Shown: positions 21,040-34,811, counted from the stretch's first letter. The stretch: DNA of 64,000 bases from Pelobates cultripes (GCA_933207985.1 OW240921.1:24326735-24390734); one strand, 5' to 3'. The notes: generated by a model from the sequence alone, not told the origin. A program made the numbers and translations.

Positions 21040-24000
21040 GGTGCTTGGCCTGGACACCGATGAGACAAGTCGCATATAGCTGAAGCTCCATGCTGAGAGG
21101 CCTAATCTATGCAATTGAACCACATATATCGCCAAAAGAAAAAAACAACAACACAATGTCTTACCCCAACGCAAAAAAAGACATGCAGTCCAGGCAGATA
21201 AGATATGCTGGATGAAATGTCTGAGAAAATCCTCAAGATGATGCAAGCCTCCATAGGGGACCTGAGAAGGGAGCAACAGGACCTAGGCTCCAGGACCCAA
21301 CACGTGCAGGAGAAAATGGCCAACTTTTAGGAGGCACACAATGACCTTCCTAGCAAAATAGAACAGATTGCAGCCCACATTGCAGCAAAAGATGTCAAGA
21401 TGGCTGATATGGAAGACCAAAGCCGCAGAAACAACTTAAGACTGAGAGGGGTGCCGGAGACTGTGGGCCTAAATGAAATGACGGCACATGTAATGACCTA
21501 CCTACACGCGGTGATGCCAGATATCCCACAAGCTATGCTCATCTTTGACCGCATCCACAGAACAGTTCTTGCCGCCAAATGCCCCCAGAGACATCTAAGT
21601 CCGCATGCATTCCTATCACATCAAAGAAGCAGTCCTAAGAGGCAGCTGAACGTGCAAAGACCTACCGTAGCAGTACTGCAAAATCATGCTGTTTGTAGAT
21701 GTCTCAGTGTTCACCCTGCAGAAACTGAGAACATTCCATAGTATCACGGAAGCACTAATATCCAACTGCATCGTGTAATGCTGGGGATATCCAGTCAAGC
21801 TACTAGTGCAGAGAGCAGGCAAGACAACTGTAGTGCTCACACCGGAGGACGGAGCCAGCGTCCTCAGAGAATGGGGCATTGAACAAGAACCCCCGGGTAC
21901 CCAGATGCTGGAGCCATGGATGTTATCACCAGAGTGGAAAAGGGCGAAACGAACGTAGACTGTGAGATACTGGGACTTCATGAGGCCACCCTGTGCTGGC
22001 CGCGGTTGATCCGCAAGTATCCTTACCATGAAGTTGATTATGCTAGTGTGAAAGCTTCTTAATTTAATTTAACAGAACTAAGCATTGATAGTTAATACTT
22101 GTTAGTTTTTTGGTTAAGGCAACTTGCATAGATAATAAGCCACCACTCAGAGAGACGGTGATGAGGCCACTGTCTGATAGGGCAGAGGTCCCTGTGGTGG
22201 GTCTGTAGACGTCTCTAATGCCTAAACAGACACAACCATGACCCAACCAACAAAAAAAAAAGAGAAATTTTTCAAGATGCACCCTTGATATGGCTAAGAG
22301 GAATTTAGTTGCCTAAGACGTGAAGGCCCTCAGTGATTGCAGCCTCCCCAGGTAAAGAAGCTACAAGTTTCTACCCCCACGACAATTGGATGAAGTGCAG
22401 AGCCGCACACAGGGCACTGTTCATTTTTGTATATACTCTCTTTTATGTTTGGTTATGTTTTCCTGTTGTTATACCCAATGGAACACAGCTGAACGCGTGT
22501 TCCGCCTGGTACACTGTTATGGACCAAGTGGGTGGTCCAAATTACACACACTGCAAGGAACACCCCTCCTTTAGTGACCATATGCTTACACGTTCATGTT
22601 TCTGCCACTTCCCTTTTGGGATGCTGTCAATGACACCAGGGGTAAAGTCGCTCTGCTTGATCGCACTGGGAGGAGCGAGCAGCCCCGTCTCTCACATACA
22701 CTCACAATACTCCGCACAACCTTTCATGTCCAACCCCACATGAGAATATGCACATAAAATGTAAGGGAACTGAATGTTCCAGCTAAAAGGCACCTCCTGA
22801 GCCGTGAACTAAAAACACAAGGAACTGATGTTGTTTGCTTACAGGAAACCTACTTTGGCACCAATGCTCACCCTCCTCTCCTGACAGCAGACTACCCACA
22901 CCAATTCCATTCTACCTCCCTAACCAAGGCTGAAGGCACTTCTATTTTGCTAAGCAGACATGTTTCCTTTTTCCAACACTCACAACTCATGGACCCTATG
23001 GGTATATATGTTATAATCGTAGGGACGATAAACTATATGCTCTACACGATTGCAAACATCTATGCACCCAATAACAACCAGAGGAACGTCCTCTGTAAAA
23101 TACTCCAAATCTTGGCATCTACCCAACAAGGTATCACACTCATCTGTGGTGATTTTAACCACGTCTTTGACCCGACCATAGACACCACCATGCCTCCAAC
23201 ACTAGATTCAAGACCCGTAAATGCCAATGAAGGGCACTCCAGTCTGTGCTACATACATACCATTTCTATGACACGTAGAGAATTATGCACCCTTAAGAAA
23301 GGCCTTACACACACTTCTCACCAGTGCATAATTCTTACTCTAGAATCAATGGGTTTCTCCTACTGGGATCACACTTAAACCAAATTCACACCTGCAACAT
23401 AGGACAAATCACATGGTCGGACCATGGCCAGTAACCCTCGAGATGAAGGACCTATTCAGCCCCTGGAGAATCATCGATTCTCTTTTGCTTAACCCACATT
23501 TCGTGTCTGATCTAACTACGCAATTGAAACAGTATTTTGAAGAAAATGTGACACAAGATGTAACACCTAGCACGGTCTGGATGGCCCACAAACCAGTGGT
23601 GAGAGGGCTGCTGATAAGGAGAGCCTTTAGCTCCGGGTAAAAAAAATTACGCAAGAGCTACAAAAGGAGCTCTACGACTTAAATGTCCAAAACCAAATCT
23701 CCCCCACAGACAACAAGCATCAGCGCATACTACAACTATATAATAGGAGCCTACATCAGCAGTCTATAGAACAGACAGGGTACCATATGAAACATCTGAA
23801 ATTAAACCACTATTTCCCAGGCAACAAGGCCAGCAAACTACTGGCACAGAGACTTAGAGCACGGCAAGCTTCTCAAAAAAATCTCTTATCTCACCTCGCA
23901 CACGAGATCTAAACTCACAACACCGAAAGCCATAAGTGATGAGTTTGCACACTATTATGCCCAATTATGCCAAGCTGTACAACTTATGACAAGACCCTAC

Positions 24001-25307
24001 CACAACCTAACCCACAGAGCGGGATGTACAGGCATACCTACAAGACACAGCTCACGGCCCAATAACAACTGGAACTTACAAAACCTATCGAAGAAAGGTG
24101 ACCCGCTACTGCGGAGTATGGCAGACACCATGAAAAGGGTGGGAGGGAAAGTTCTTGTCCTGGCTGGGTAGACTGCCCGCAGTAAAAATGATCTTATTGC
24201 TGAAATTCCAATATATCATACGGACACTACAAATTCATCTACCAAAATCGTACTTAGATAAACTCCAGAAGCTCTTTACGAGCTTCATTTGAGCCTATTG
24301 CAAAGTCAGAGTAGCAGCGAAAGTGCTGTGCAGGCCCCTAGTGAGGGGAGGATTGGGTCTGCCGGATATTAAATTGTACTATAGGGCAGCCATCCTTGCT
24401 ACGGTAATCCAAACCCATGTCCTGACCAACGCGCCACAATGGGTGGAGACGGAATCCTTCTGGGCGTGCCCCAAAGGCCTTAGATACCTCTTTTGGGTAC
24501 CTCACACACAAAGGCCGACAAACCCGCACATGCCTCACACCACATTAATACTTCTCAAAACTTGGGACACGACCAGAAAATACCTGGGATATACAGGTAC
24601 AAGCCACCCCCCTGTAAAGCTTACATTTAGCATACCCCGCCTTTGACCACCGCCTGGATACAACAGGGATGCACCCAAGTAAGAGAATGACAGACTACTT
24701 GACTTTCCAGACTTACAACTTAAATACACCATACTGAACACTGTTCCAATACCTCCAATTAAAATCCATGCTGCTAGACTCTAATGACCAAGCTGAAACA
24801 GCTAATATTGGGCACATCGAACGGGCGTGCACATCCACAAGCCTGCCCACGAAATTACTTTCCTCTCTACAATATGCTGATCCAACCCAACACATACATC
24901 CCTAATAGCTTTATGCTAGCTTGGCAGGAAGACATAGGCAAGACATTCACTGAACAACAATGGGAAAAGGCCTTCTTAGCACACAAATGGAGGACTACTT
25001 GTGCCTCACACCTGGAGCAAATGCGTAAAATCTAATATCGTTGGTATATGGTGCCAGACAGGCTGGATAGCATATATCCAAACACCACCAATAAGTGTTG
25101 GTGGTGTCAGGGGGAGAGGGGAATAATGAACCGCATAGAGTGGACGTGCCCCAATGTACTGGAAAGAGGTGGGTGCAGTGGCAACTAATGCCACGAACAC
25201 GGAGATCACGATCACACTAGAGTGCTAGAGTGTGGCCCCCCCCCCCAACATACCCCTTTCTTTTTTCTGTACAAAAATAATAAAAATTGTCAAATAAAAC
25301 GTTTTTT
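21040..25307 (+). mobile_element. Near full-length but deleted L1-like LINE
   Basis: Flanked by a 17-bp repeat with one mismatch (AAAGTGCTGATATCCTG at 21023-21039; AAAGTGCTGATAGCCTG at 25308-25324). ORF1 remnants at 21205-21740 include MEDQSRRNNLRLRGVPE. ORF2 begins near 22745 with an endonuclease-type domain (VVCLQETYFG, ANIYAPNNNQRN, ICGDFNHVFD). It runs through several stops to 23905, skips most of the reverse transcriptase core, and resumes at about 24040 with C-terminal sequence (VRGGLGLPDIKLYYRAA, NSFMLAWQED, CWWCQGERGIMNRIEWTC). AATAAA lies at 25293. It is non-functional: many stops plus the loss of the RT core. Confidence 0.88.
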
Positions 25308-25794
25308 AAAGTGCTGATAGCCTGCGATGCGAAAAGTGTTTATAAGCTGTTTGGAGAAATTTACTTGTATGATGGTGAAGAGCTCAGTACTTGTCACGTC
25401 CTTCCCTGAGACCAGGAATGAAGATTAGAATTAGACTCCATTGTGCTTAGTGGGGAATGTGCAATTAACAGCTAAGTAGTATTCTAAAGAGAAACAGGAG
25501 AGTAATTTTCAGAGTATTTGTGACCATGGGTGATGGAAGCATATACTGTCTGTATATAAGACACTGGGTGCACAGCACCTCCCAGTACCACTTTAGGGAC
25601 AAGAACTTTAAGTTTGAGGTCTCTGCTCCTGAGGAAAGGCTTTTAACCCGTATCCAGGTCATAATCTCGTTGGCATTGAGGATGTCAATGGCCAAAATGG
25701 AGGCTATTAGCTGGTGTTAGTTTAAACTGTCTTGATGAAAATTCGATGTATAATGCAGTATATTTCTCCATTCTGTATGGCAATAGTGAGGTAT

Positions 25795-26032
25795 TAGGAG
25801 CATCTCCAGCTACATTGAAGTGGTCTGGGTGCAGTGTCCCTGTCCCACGTAGTCCTGCAACAGTTTTAGAGAAACTACAATGATTACTTTGCAGGACTAA
25901 GACTAGGACTAGGAGATTCTAAGGGACTCTGAGTCCCTTGATCGACGCAGGACATCGTCGCTCTCTGCGTCCGTAAAATTTCCATAGGAAAGGGCACTAT
26001 AGTGTTAGGAATACAGATCCGAATTCCTTTAA
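25795..26032. mobile_element. T2-type MITE copy, degraded
   Basis: 'cattgaagtggtctgggtgcagtgtccctgtcc' is the inverted counterpart of the interior at 6780-6830. The right end reads agggcactatagtgttagga ... ctttaaggg, close to the T2 terminus. The left terminus is unclear. Confidence 0.5.
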
Positions 26033-26400
26033 GGGTTAATCACCATTCCCTCCTAGTGATGATATGTGGAATGCAGGACTGTTAAGACTCGACTGTAAGC
26101 TCGTTTGAGCAGCGTCCAATGTTGCTCCCTGTAATATTTAGTGGTGGCAGAATTTAAAAAAAATAACACTTTAATTAAACAACTCCATTATAATACAGGG
26201 AGCATTCAAACTGATATCACACGGGCAACAGCCTGAATGTAGAGAAAATATATTTAAAAAAATCACAAATGATATTATGATATTATGTATAATCCTTTGA
26301 CCTAATGGACTTAAAGTTAGCGATGCAGCTTGCTGAAACAGGAAACTTAACATTATCAAATGCTCAAAAGAAGAATGAATCACAAAGACATCACTTTATT
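26033..26400. other. Intergenic, no gene seen
   Basis: AT-rich, with no recognisable feature apart from flanking the hAT MITE that follows. Confidence 0.4.
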
Positions 26401-26408
26401 GTTCTAGG

Positions 26409-26520
26409 GCAGGGATAGGCAACCTTCGGCACTCCAGATGTTGTGGACTACATCCCCCATAATGCTTTTACACCCATAATGCTGGCAAAGCATCAAGGGA
26501 GGTGTAGTCCAAAACTGCCT
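26409..26520. mobile_element. hAT-type foldback MITE, about 112 bp
   Basis: GCAGGGATAGGCAACCTTCG ... with an internal foldback (ggactacatcccccataatgc against gcaaagcatcaagggaggtgtagtcc). It is flanked by GTTCTAGG at 26401-26408 and 26521-26528. It belongs to the same family as 44985-45120 and 53338-53475. The right terminus lacks the usual mirror of the left, so it is slightly truncated. Confidence 0.75.
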
Positions 26521-26528
26521 GTTCTAGG

Positions 26529-27340
26529 GGATCATGGGACGTTAGATCCCATTGTACACCTTTTATGTGCTTGATTACATGCAGGTGTGATGCCAGAATA
26601 TTTTTTTTAAATTAAATTAAAGCAACATTACTACCAAACCATTAAGAGTATATTTATTAACTGAGTCTTGGGGGAAGAATTGTATGACACGTAAGAGTTA
26701 AAATATTATTTGGTGTATTAAAATACTCTTCTTCGAAAGTTTGACTGGAGCACTTTAAGAGAAAAATTTCCTTCTGCCAAACGTCTATAATTTGGCTTTG
26801 AAAATCACAAGGAACAGGAAGTTCCTTAACAGAGGCGGCTGATTACAAATCCAATCCCCGTAAGTAGTGTGCCTGCCAGATTTGCTGAATTCATAAAGTA
26901 GGATTAAAAGGAAGCCATGTGACCCAAGGTATTCTAGCCTGACAAACTAATCCACGGGTGCGATTTGGCAAAAGGTTCAGATTCTCGCTCGTGTTTCCCA
27001 TAGAAATAAAAAAATTATATATAGGTAAAAAAATATATATATTTTTTTACATTTACAAAAACAGAGTAAATTGTAACCTGACATTTAAAACATTTTTTGG
27101 ACATTGAAAGGTTGTGCGAGGCTCATGATGACCTTGGTGAAAATGATTTAAAATCAGTGCCTGCTGTTCAGACAGGCTGTTATTGCGCAATGAAGGCAGC
27201 TTGCTTAGAAATCACTAACGAGCCTCACACACAGTGTTCAGGGTCAGTGCGCGCACACTCCTTGCAATTAATGAACTATAGCACATTCTGTAGACATTTA
27301 TTGTGCTCTGCTGTTAAAAATACAATTCAAGGGGCGTAGT
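26529..27340. other. Intergenic, no gene seen
   Basis: AT-rich sequence including an A/T-only stretch near 27007-27060. The 80-codon plus frame at 27097 has no recognisable domain. Confidence 0.4.
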
Positions 27341-29443
27341 ATGGACATCAAGCTGCATGGACGGCTGAGTTTGGAACTCTGACCGACGTGCCAAGCAAAT
27401 CACTTTTTCTAAGCACTTTACAGCAGTTTTATCCTACACTAAGGGGTACTCACCCAGCACTGATTATGAAGACTTCTCAAAAGAAACACATCAAAATAAA
27501 TTCTGCAGTGGCTCCACTATTCTTATCGACTCACAACACTCAAACAGGGACTCAAGATGGCGCCCGAACAAGCGTAGAAGAAGAGGACCACAAGGATGCG
27601 GCTTCCGACTCTTCCCTCTTCTGCTCAGACAACACAGCATAAAACCTACAGCATAGGAGGAATGTAAGAGCCTACCAAGCTAAACAGAGATAAGTGCCGC
27701 GGAAGTAAAGGCTGAAATACAGGCCCTAGAGGCCTGCAACACATTCTTGATGAGTTGGATGTAGGTGATGGTGACAGCCCATAATGACATGGTGGACAGA
27801 ACTAATGACTTACAGAAGTGTATGTGTACCATGCAGAACATGTTGGAGAATTGATCAAATCGGTCCCATCGAACCAATTTAAGATTAGGGTCTACCGTTA
27901 TTGGTAGGTGAGGGAACTCTTCCATAGGTCATTTTAGATCTCTTCCAGCCCCTCTTGGCCGTTATACCGGAGATGGGTGAGGAGAGCAGAGGGAGACCAA
28001 TTCACTTCGATTTCTTTACCATCAAGGTGGCAATCTTCTGAAAATGTCGAAGGTTTGGAGGCGTCATATCAGGAAACCACTGGAATTACCAAATGTTTGT
28101 ATTGTTGAGTATTGCATCATGAGGGATGGGACATCAGATCCAGCGCTATGGAATCTAATGGGCTATATAAATAATAAAATAATAATAATAACCCTTCTAG
28201 TTCCGCAACATCATCAATAGTGACCTGTAGCCCAAACCTGGACACTTCAGTTAGAGGCACACACATGGGAAGAACACATAGGTTAATCCAAAGAAACAAG
28301 GGGGAAACTAAGAAGAAGAAAAAAAAAAGAGGAAAATCATAAACAAAAACTGAAAAACATCTAGCAATATTAAAGAAAAAGGAAACAAGATGATAATTAA
28401 CTACATAGCAACAACAAATGAACAGAAGATTTATGGCAAAAGCCCCACACATATACAGTCTGGAACAGAGGATACATAGCGCAGTTCATTATTACTTTTC
28501 CAACAACACTACAAAGGAGCAACATTTACGACGCTAGGATAACACCTGGCTCATGCACAGGACTTCCTGCTGATAAGGACTTTACCTCCAAGGATACCTC
28601 AAGGAGAACTTTGACTTAATTTACTGTTTAGCTATTACTATCGCCTTGCCAGATGCCTTTTACTCACTTAACACCTAGAAATTAGAGGATTTTGAAGATA
28701 GAAGATTGTGCTGTACTCTCATGCTGTTGACCCTCTTAGAACACCAAAGGCAGCCTTATATGGAATTATGTCCCTCTCAACCTCATAGTAAAAAGTGTAT
28801 TACTAAAGGACTTCCTGGGTACTGAGCCTATATCAGGTTTTCTGATGCTTTTTAAGGATGACAGCTACCTCTCTAACATACCCAGTAACCTGGGTAGAAG
28901 CCTTATGGGTCCTCCCAATGGTGTTAGCTGTAACTGGTGAATGCTGCATTTACTGACCCTAGGGTCAACAATTTGACCTTTATAATTTAATTATCCTTTA
29001 GGATTATACACATGGCTGACATGTGTCTTGAATCTTGTTGTTATAGTTAGTGGGTTTAAGACTGCTGTTTTTTTCTTCTTTTTCTCTTCTTGATGCTGCC
29101 GGATCAGGGACGTTTCCTGAATGGCTAATGGTTCTGGCCAGGGGGTTGGGACATCCCACATTTGACCTGGCAACGAGCTAGTTTATATATTTTGTAAATA
29201 CTTTAGTTATTATTCTTTTGTATTTGTATTTTTTTCTGCCTTGTCCTTTTCCCCACTGCATTGACAATTGTTCTGGAGTTGTGCCGAGTAAATTTTTCCG
29301 AAAGTACATTCTCTATTCTGCTAATCCTACCCTCTTGGATAGAGATTACTAAAGCAGTCTTGACTCATTAATGACTCATAAAATAATTTCACTGAATGTG
29401 AAAGGCCTTAACAATCCTCAAAAGAGGCATCTTCTCTCTAGAG

Positions 29444-31021
29444 CAGGGGTAGACAACCTACGGCACTCGTGCCATGCACGGCACTCAAGGCTGCTAGAGC
29501 CAAACAGGCTCTGGCCTATCAGGTGTCCCAGTAAAACTTCAGATATCTGCTAATACGAAGAGGTGGTGAAGGACAATCCTCAATTTATGCATTGCAGCAC
29601 CAAGAGGAAGTGATCTCAGATCACTTCCTCCCAGCACTTGTAAATAGGAGTCCACACTGGAGTAGTGCAGCCCGCAGCAACTGTTGCAACTCTTGTCCTT
29701 GACCTGTACCTGGCCAGCCTGGTCCCCACTGGAACCCAGGGAAGCCATCCACACTACTAGATATACACAGAAATGCAGAATACCCCCATACAAATATGAA
29801 CAGCCCACACACAAACATACAAACAATCCCCACAAACGCAACACCACTTCCAGGTGGACGTCGGCGGAGTTAGTCACGGGTGAGGGCGAGGTCTTCGAGA
29901 GATGGCCCGTCCCACGGGCCCCGGCCACCCAGAGCGGCGGTGACGCAGGAATGGGCGGCTCCGACTTTACGCCCATCCCCCCTCCTCTCTTCTCTTCTTC
30001 CCCTTATTACCAACCCTTATCCCCCCCCCCATCCTCCCCCTATACCTGTACACCATTCCCCCTCTCACTTTCTTTATCTACATAATAGATGAGCCGGAAA
30101 ATCCCAGCTCATAGATAGGTAGACGGACGTACAATTTATCTAACCAAAACTACACACAAGGACCTACACCAGATATGTGCGACAGGCTCACAACTGAAAA
30201 GTTCAACACAAACTCTGACAACATTAACCAGTGGACAACAAAAGCTGATAAGCTACGCATAGCACACACATAAAGGTATCATCAGGTAACCGTAACGACC
30301 TACTGACACACATTGACTGCTAACCATATAATGTATAACCAGCGCCTTAACAGAGGCCACACCTGACGACCAACACAGACAAGGGTAACGATAAGTAGCA
30401 AACCGATGGCACACAGCTCCCGCCTGAAACCCGACAACTGTAACACGGAACATTGAATGCATATGTACACACCACCTATCTTGACATAAACCATGGCAAG
30501 ACTATGATTGTATAGAATAATGCACTCATTTGTAAACCGTGTTCCACCGAAAATAGGTCCTAAACTTCCATGAAAATGTATGTATTGAATTCCTTTGTAC
30601 AAAAAAAAAAACAAAAAACCCTCAATAAAAGATTTTAAAAAAAAAACGCAACACCACTAACAATCCACATACATGCACACAACCTCACATGCAGCCTCTC
30701 ACATGCAATACCCCAAACAGCCGCCACACACTACCAAACACACAATGTGACATATCCATCCACACACAATTCCGCAAGCAGCCCTCATACACAGCCCACA
30801 TTCATATGTATCATACACGATACCATAAACTACTAATGAACATATACAATATAATAGCTCATATACGCAAAAATACAACGATACAAAGCAATTACAGTAA
30901 AAATAACACAAGCCGTAGTCGGCAGCATGCACACCTCAATTTAAAAAAAATAGGACCGACGCGCTACGGGACATCACAATCCTATAACGGCACAGTGCTG
31001 CTAAAAGGTTACCTACCCCTG
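29444..31021. mobile_element. Non-autonomous hAT element inside L1 ORF2
   Basis: Terminal repeats CAGGGGTAGACAACCT (left) and its imperfect complement AGGTTACCTACCCCTG (right) are bordered by a perfect 8-bp duplication CTCTAGAG at 29436-29443 and 31022-31029. This fits the hAT nTnnnnAn preference. The element is 1578 bp as found, but 795 bp of that is a nested LINE fragment (29849-30643) with its own duplication. No transposase is readable. Confidence 0.88.
29849..30643 (+). mobile_element. 5'-truncated LINE nested in the hAT element
   Basis: Bounded by a perfect 15-bp duplication AAACGCAACACCACT (29834-29848 and 30644-30658). It ends with CAATAAAAG and an A run, and begins in mid-sequence (tccaggtggacgtcggcgga). 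The first 250 bases have a Pro/Ser-rich frame (SDFTPIPPPLFSSSP), probably the end of an ORF or the 3' UTR. This is the third level of nesting at this site. Confidence 0.85.
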
Positions 31022-33470
31022 CTCTAGAGAGTTAAAAAGAATGAAGGCAGATATCGCTTTCAGTCAAAAAACTTACCTGCCTAAGGTATCTCAAATATCT
31101 CTCAAAGACAGGAATTTTGATAGGGTGTACACCTCCAGATTATTTCAAAAACATAATGGCGTTTATATTTTATTACATATGAAATGCAATTACCAAGTTT
31201 AACAATTAAAAAGTGATAATGAGGGAAGGAATCTCCTTCTTACGGGGAAAATAGGTAATCATACAGTACACCTGCCGAATATCTAAACCTCTAATTCTGT
31301 AGATGAACACTTTTGGGAGGAAATGTGAAACCTAGCAGGTAATTTACTCAATTATATATTTGTGATAGGAGGTTGTAACACGGTCCCACATTCTGCAGCC
31401 GACTGTAGTTCATCCCACGGAATGTTTCGTTCTCAAGGAGTGGGGGTTCTGGACAGATTACTCAGAAAATTTCTAGCGGCTCAGGGACTCATTGATATGT
31501 GGAGGGCCCAGCACTCGGACACAGTTGATTTTAACTTTCATTTGCTCCCCACGGAATGTACTCACATATAGATTTATTTCTTATTTCCCATAAATTCCCG
31601 TCATTAGCTGCTAAATCTGAAATAAATAACATATCTTGCTCTTTTTCTTAAGCATTTTATTTAACCCAACCCCTGGGTCGTGGCGCTTAAGTGCGGCTTT
31701 ATTGAAGCCTCATCAGAGGTTTAAAGAATATCAATGTGGTCTGCCCACAAGGCTGTGGTGAGGGGTCACTTGATCAAAATAACTACCTATAAAAAGAAAA
31801 CAAAGTCACAGGATAAATTTGACTGTCAAAAAAAAATTACATAAAGCTGAACAAAGACACAAAATGAAACCGACTACTAGGAACCTAATGGAGCTACATG
31901 TTACAATATTATTAACGTGTCTATTGTTAGATGACAAGGCTCACCAGATAACCAGATTGCTTTGATTCTTCTACGAGAAAGCAAATAGGATGGATACATA
32001 ATCAGTTAGAACCCTATGCTCTATACCTCACTCTAAGCCTATAGCATCATAGAGGGATAGTAGTGGTATTTTTTATCAAACCCCCATGTAATCATGATGA
32101 TTTTGTTTTTTTAGAAATCAGGCCTTATATGGCATTGTTGAGATAATTTTATTTAGCAAACTAGATCTGCGATTTCCATCTTCTGTGCAGGAATCTTTGG
32201 GAACACTTATCACACAGGAAGAAGTTCTGGAGGCTATCTCCTCATTATAAATTATTTTGTGAGCATCTTAACAAACCTTTTCAATGACACAATAAGGAAG
32301 CATGATGTTCCTGGAGATGACCCTAGCTAATATTGTATTGTTATCGAAAGAGGGCAAAGATCCCACCCTACCTGGCAGATTACAGACACATTTCTTTAAT
32401 AAACTCAGATGCAAAACTTTTAGCAAGAGTTCTTGCGACAAGATTAAATCCTGGTTTAACCACCTTAGTCCATCCTGAACAAGTCGGATTAATCCCAGAT
32501 TGTTTGGTCTGTTAGAGCACTCGGCTTCCCAACAGCTTTCCATAAACCTATTAAAACTCTATATACAGGGTTGCAGGTGCTTCCTGGTGTTGTGCCCTCA
32601 CATTTCACATTATCCAATGGCACCCGACAGAGATGCCCCATTATTTTCCTTCTCACTAAAGCCCTTGCTCCATTCATAAGGGAAATCCCAATATCCAAGG
32701 TATAACAGTGATGTGAGACGCCTTCAAAGTCACCGCTTATGGAGATGACATATGCACCTATGGAGGGGTTCTTCCGTGGTTTACTTTTGGGAGATAGAAT
32801 CCCCTCTTAAGATGTAAGAAGCACTTTAGATATGTACAGATACAAGATTTTGCACATCACAAAGTAAAAAATGCAGCCAATTCCCCCTTGACTTTTTAGA
32901 AAACTCATTTAGGGTGAGTCTCAAAAAATCTTTATATACCGTTTCATTTGTTCTGACTACACAAATCAGTGAGAACAAGATTTAGGAGACATACTGGAGG
33001 GAGACTCCGAGGAGGACATCTGGCAGGCTTTATATGTGGCTAGGGTTTCCATTTGTGCCATGTCCAAAGATCAAATGTATAAAAATATTTAGAAGGCATA
33101 CCACCGGTACAACTCTTCCGCATGGGCAGAACTCCCACCGATACCTGTTGATTATAATAGGTAATTAATTACTGGTGGTTATGTGGCCACGGTTGAACTT
33201 ATTTTCCCCTCTGGTGGTGCAGTTTTGAAAACGGGATATATTGGTAGCAGTCCTTTAGATCCTTGGTGATTTCTGCTATCCCATCATCTAGAGGGCTTTC
33301 CAAAGTTGGCTCAAAAACTTTTCAATAAAAATTAACACAAGCGGTCAGACTAAACCTGGCAGGGGCATTGCTGGACAAAAAAGTTCCTTCAATGAGTGAG
33401 GTTAGAACCAAAATCCAAGAGATCCATTTAATAGATAGATTGACAGCGTTAGTTATATTACACTTCCACA

Positions 33471-34661
33471 GCCTGTAAAAGATTTGGACTCCAAGGCGAG
33501 ACTATAACTCTTCAATGTAGCCATGCATACACTTCTCATAACACGAGCACTGCAGTCGATTCCTCTCCATTTATCCTTTCCTGAGCAATTAATGCTGATG
33601 GTTTCCTCTTCCTGCTTGACTATTTGCACAACTCCTAAATAAAGAATAATTAAAAAAATCAACTATGCAAAAACAGAATGCACACTGATCCATCATTGGA
33701 TCCTGGGTAATTGAGCATCCATTTTGAGATACTCCTTTAAGCTAGAGTAAAATTAAATCCTGCTGCTTTCCATTCTCATGTTGTTCTTTGTATAAGTTAT
33801 GCTGCCAGGATTCCCCAGTATTCGGATGATTTGGATTTGTCTTTCAATAAGTGACATCTTGTTAAGCCACTGCGTACAGTGATGCCGACATTTTTCTGGT
33901 AAGGGTTAAGAAAAAAAGAAATCTGAACTTCAAATCTTACACAATTACAATCACCCAACAGGTCTAAGCTATGATAAGACTTCAGAGAGTGCAAAGGTAT
34001 CTTTAGTTTTGTCTGTTGACTTTTTTAATGCACTACAGCTCCATCCATTTATTCAATCACTTCCCAAGGGAGAGCGATTCAAACTAGGACAAAGCACAGA
34101 GCTGTATGTTTGACATAAACCCCTACGCAGAGTGCTCATTAAAGTTAATGAGAAACTAAGCAGGACTTTTGCATGCATATAACAATCCCAGGAATGGCTT
34201 CAATACATTGTTGACCTCTGTAGCAGAGCCCTAGTCCTAGCCAGGACTTTCCGCCGCTGGATCACCAAAAATAGAAATCAGGGACAAGATACTACCAAGT
34301 AAACAGCCCACCTCCTCCCCAGTAACTGGACGACACACAGTTCTTTGAGTACAACTGAAGTTTATTCCACCACTCAATGCTTTTATGCACTGGCCCCTAG
34401 CTTGGGGTTTTCACACCAAGAAAACATTGGATTCTTCCCAAGAGCCTTTGTGTTTGAGAGATAATTGGGCTCAAATTAGGATAACTCAACGATCTCTCAA
34501 ACACAGAAACTTACATATAATTTTAAAAGACCCTAAAAATACAAGAAAAGGATGGTCGGTCGGCTTTCGGTGGTTCCTGTACGAACACAGACAAATACTC
34601 CCCCTGACTTATGGTGCGAATGATCCCCCAGTCGATAGATCATATCTCCTGAAAATCGTTT
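33471..34661. other. Intergenic, no gene seen
   Basis: No protein-like frame. The segment around 34225-34660 has a composition different from its surroundings and may belong to an unrecognised repeat into which the hAT MITE at 34670 was inserted. Confidence 0.35.
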
Positions 34662-34669
34662 GTCTAGAC

Positions 34670-34803
34670 CAGGCTTCCCCAAACTCTGGCCCTCCAGATG
34701 TTGCTGAACTACAACTCCATGATTCTATGAATGAAATATGGGCTGAGAATCATGGGAGTTGTAGTTCAGCAACATCTGGAGGGCCAGAGTTTGGGGAAGC
34801 CTG
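34670..34803. mobile_element. hAT foldback MITE, 134 bp, 8-bp TSD
   Basis: A near-perfect palindrome starting CAGGCTTCCCCAAACTCTGG and ending with its complement. It is flanked by GTCTAGAC at 34662-34669 and 34804-34811, which fits the hAT target pattern. The arms pair almost completely, with a small loop at about 34728-34745. It is the same family as 50565-50698, which has exactly the same length. Confidence 0.9.
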
Positions 34804-34811
34804 GTCTAGAC

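Larger units (their letters stand above)
27340..33470 (+). mobile_element. Degenerate L1-like LINE interrupted by a hAT insertion
   Basis: ORF1 remains from about 27466 (MKTSQKKHIKINS), is scattered over frames to 28100, and keeps the block ...TNLRLGSTVIG.... ORF2 starts at 29371 (MTHKIISLNVKGLNNPQKRH) and breaks off at 29436, where a hAT element has inserted. It resumes at 31030 (ELKRMKADIAFSQKTYL). Reverse transcriptase motifs follow at 32360-32520 (LADYRHISLINSDAKLLARV) and about 32725-32760 (AFKVTAYGDDIC, the YxDD box), all with stops. It is a dead copy. Its outer ends are approximate because I found no flanking duplication. Confidence 0.75.

Noticed and set aside
29539..30092. ORFs of 70-145 codons around 29.5-30.1 kb
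   Set aside because: They cross the boundary between the hAT element and the nested LINE fragment, so they cannot be real genes.
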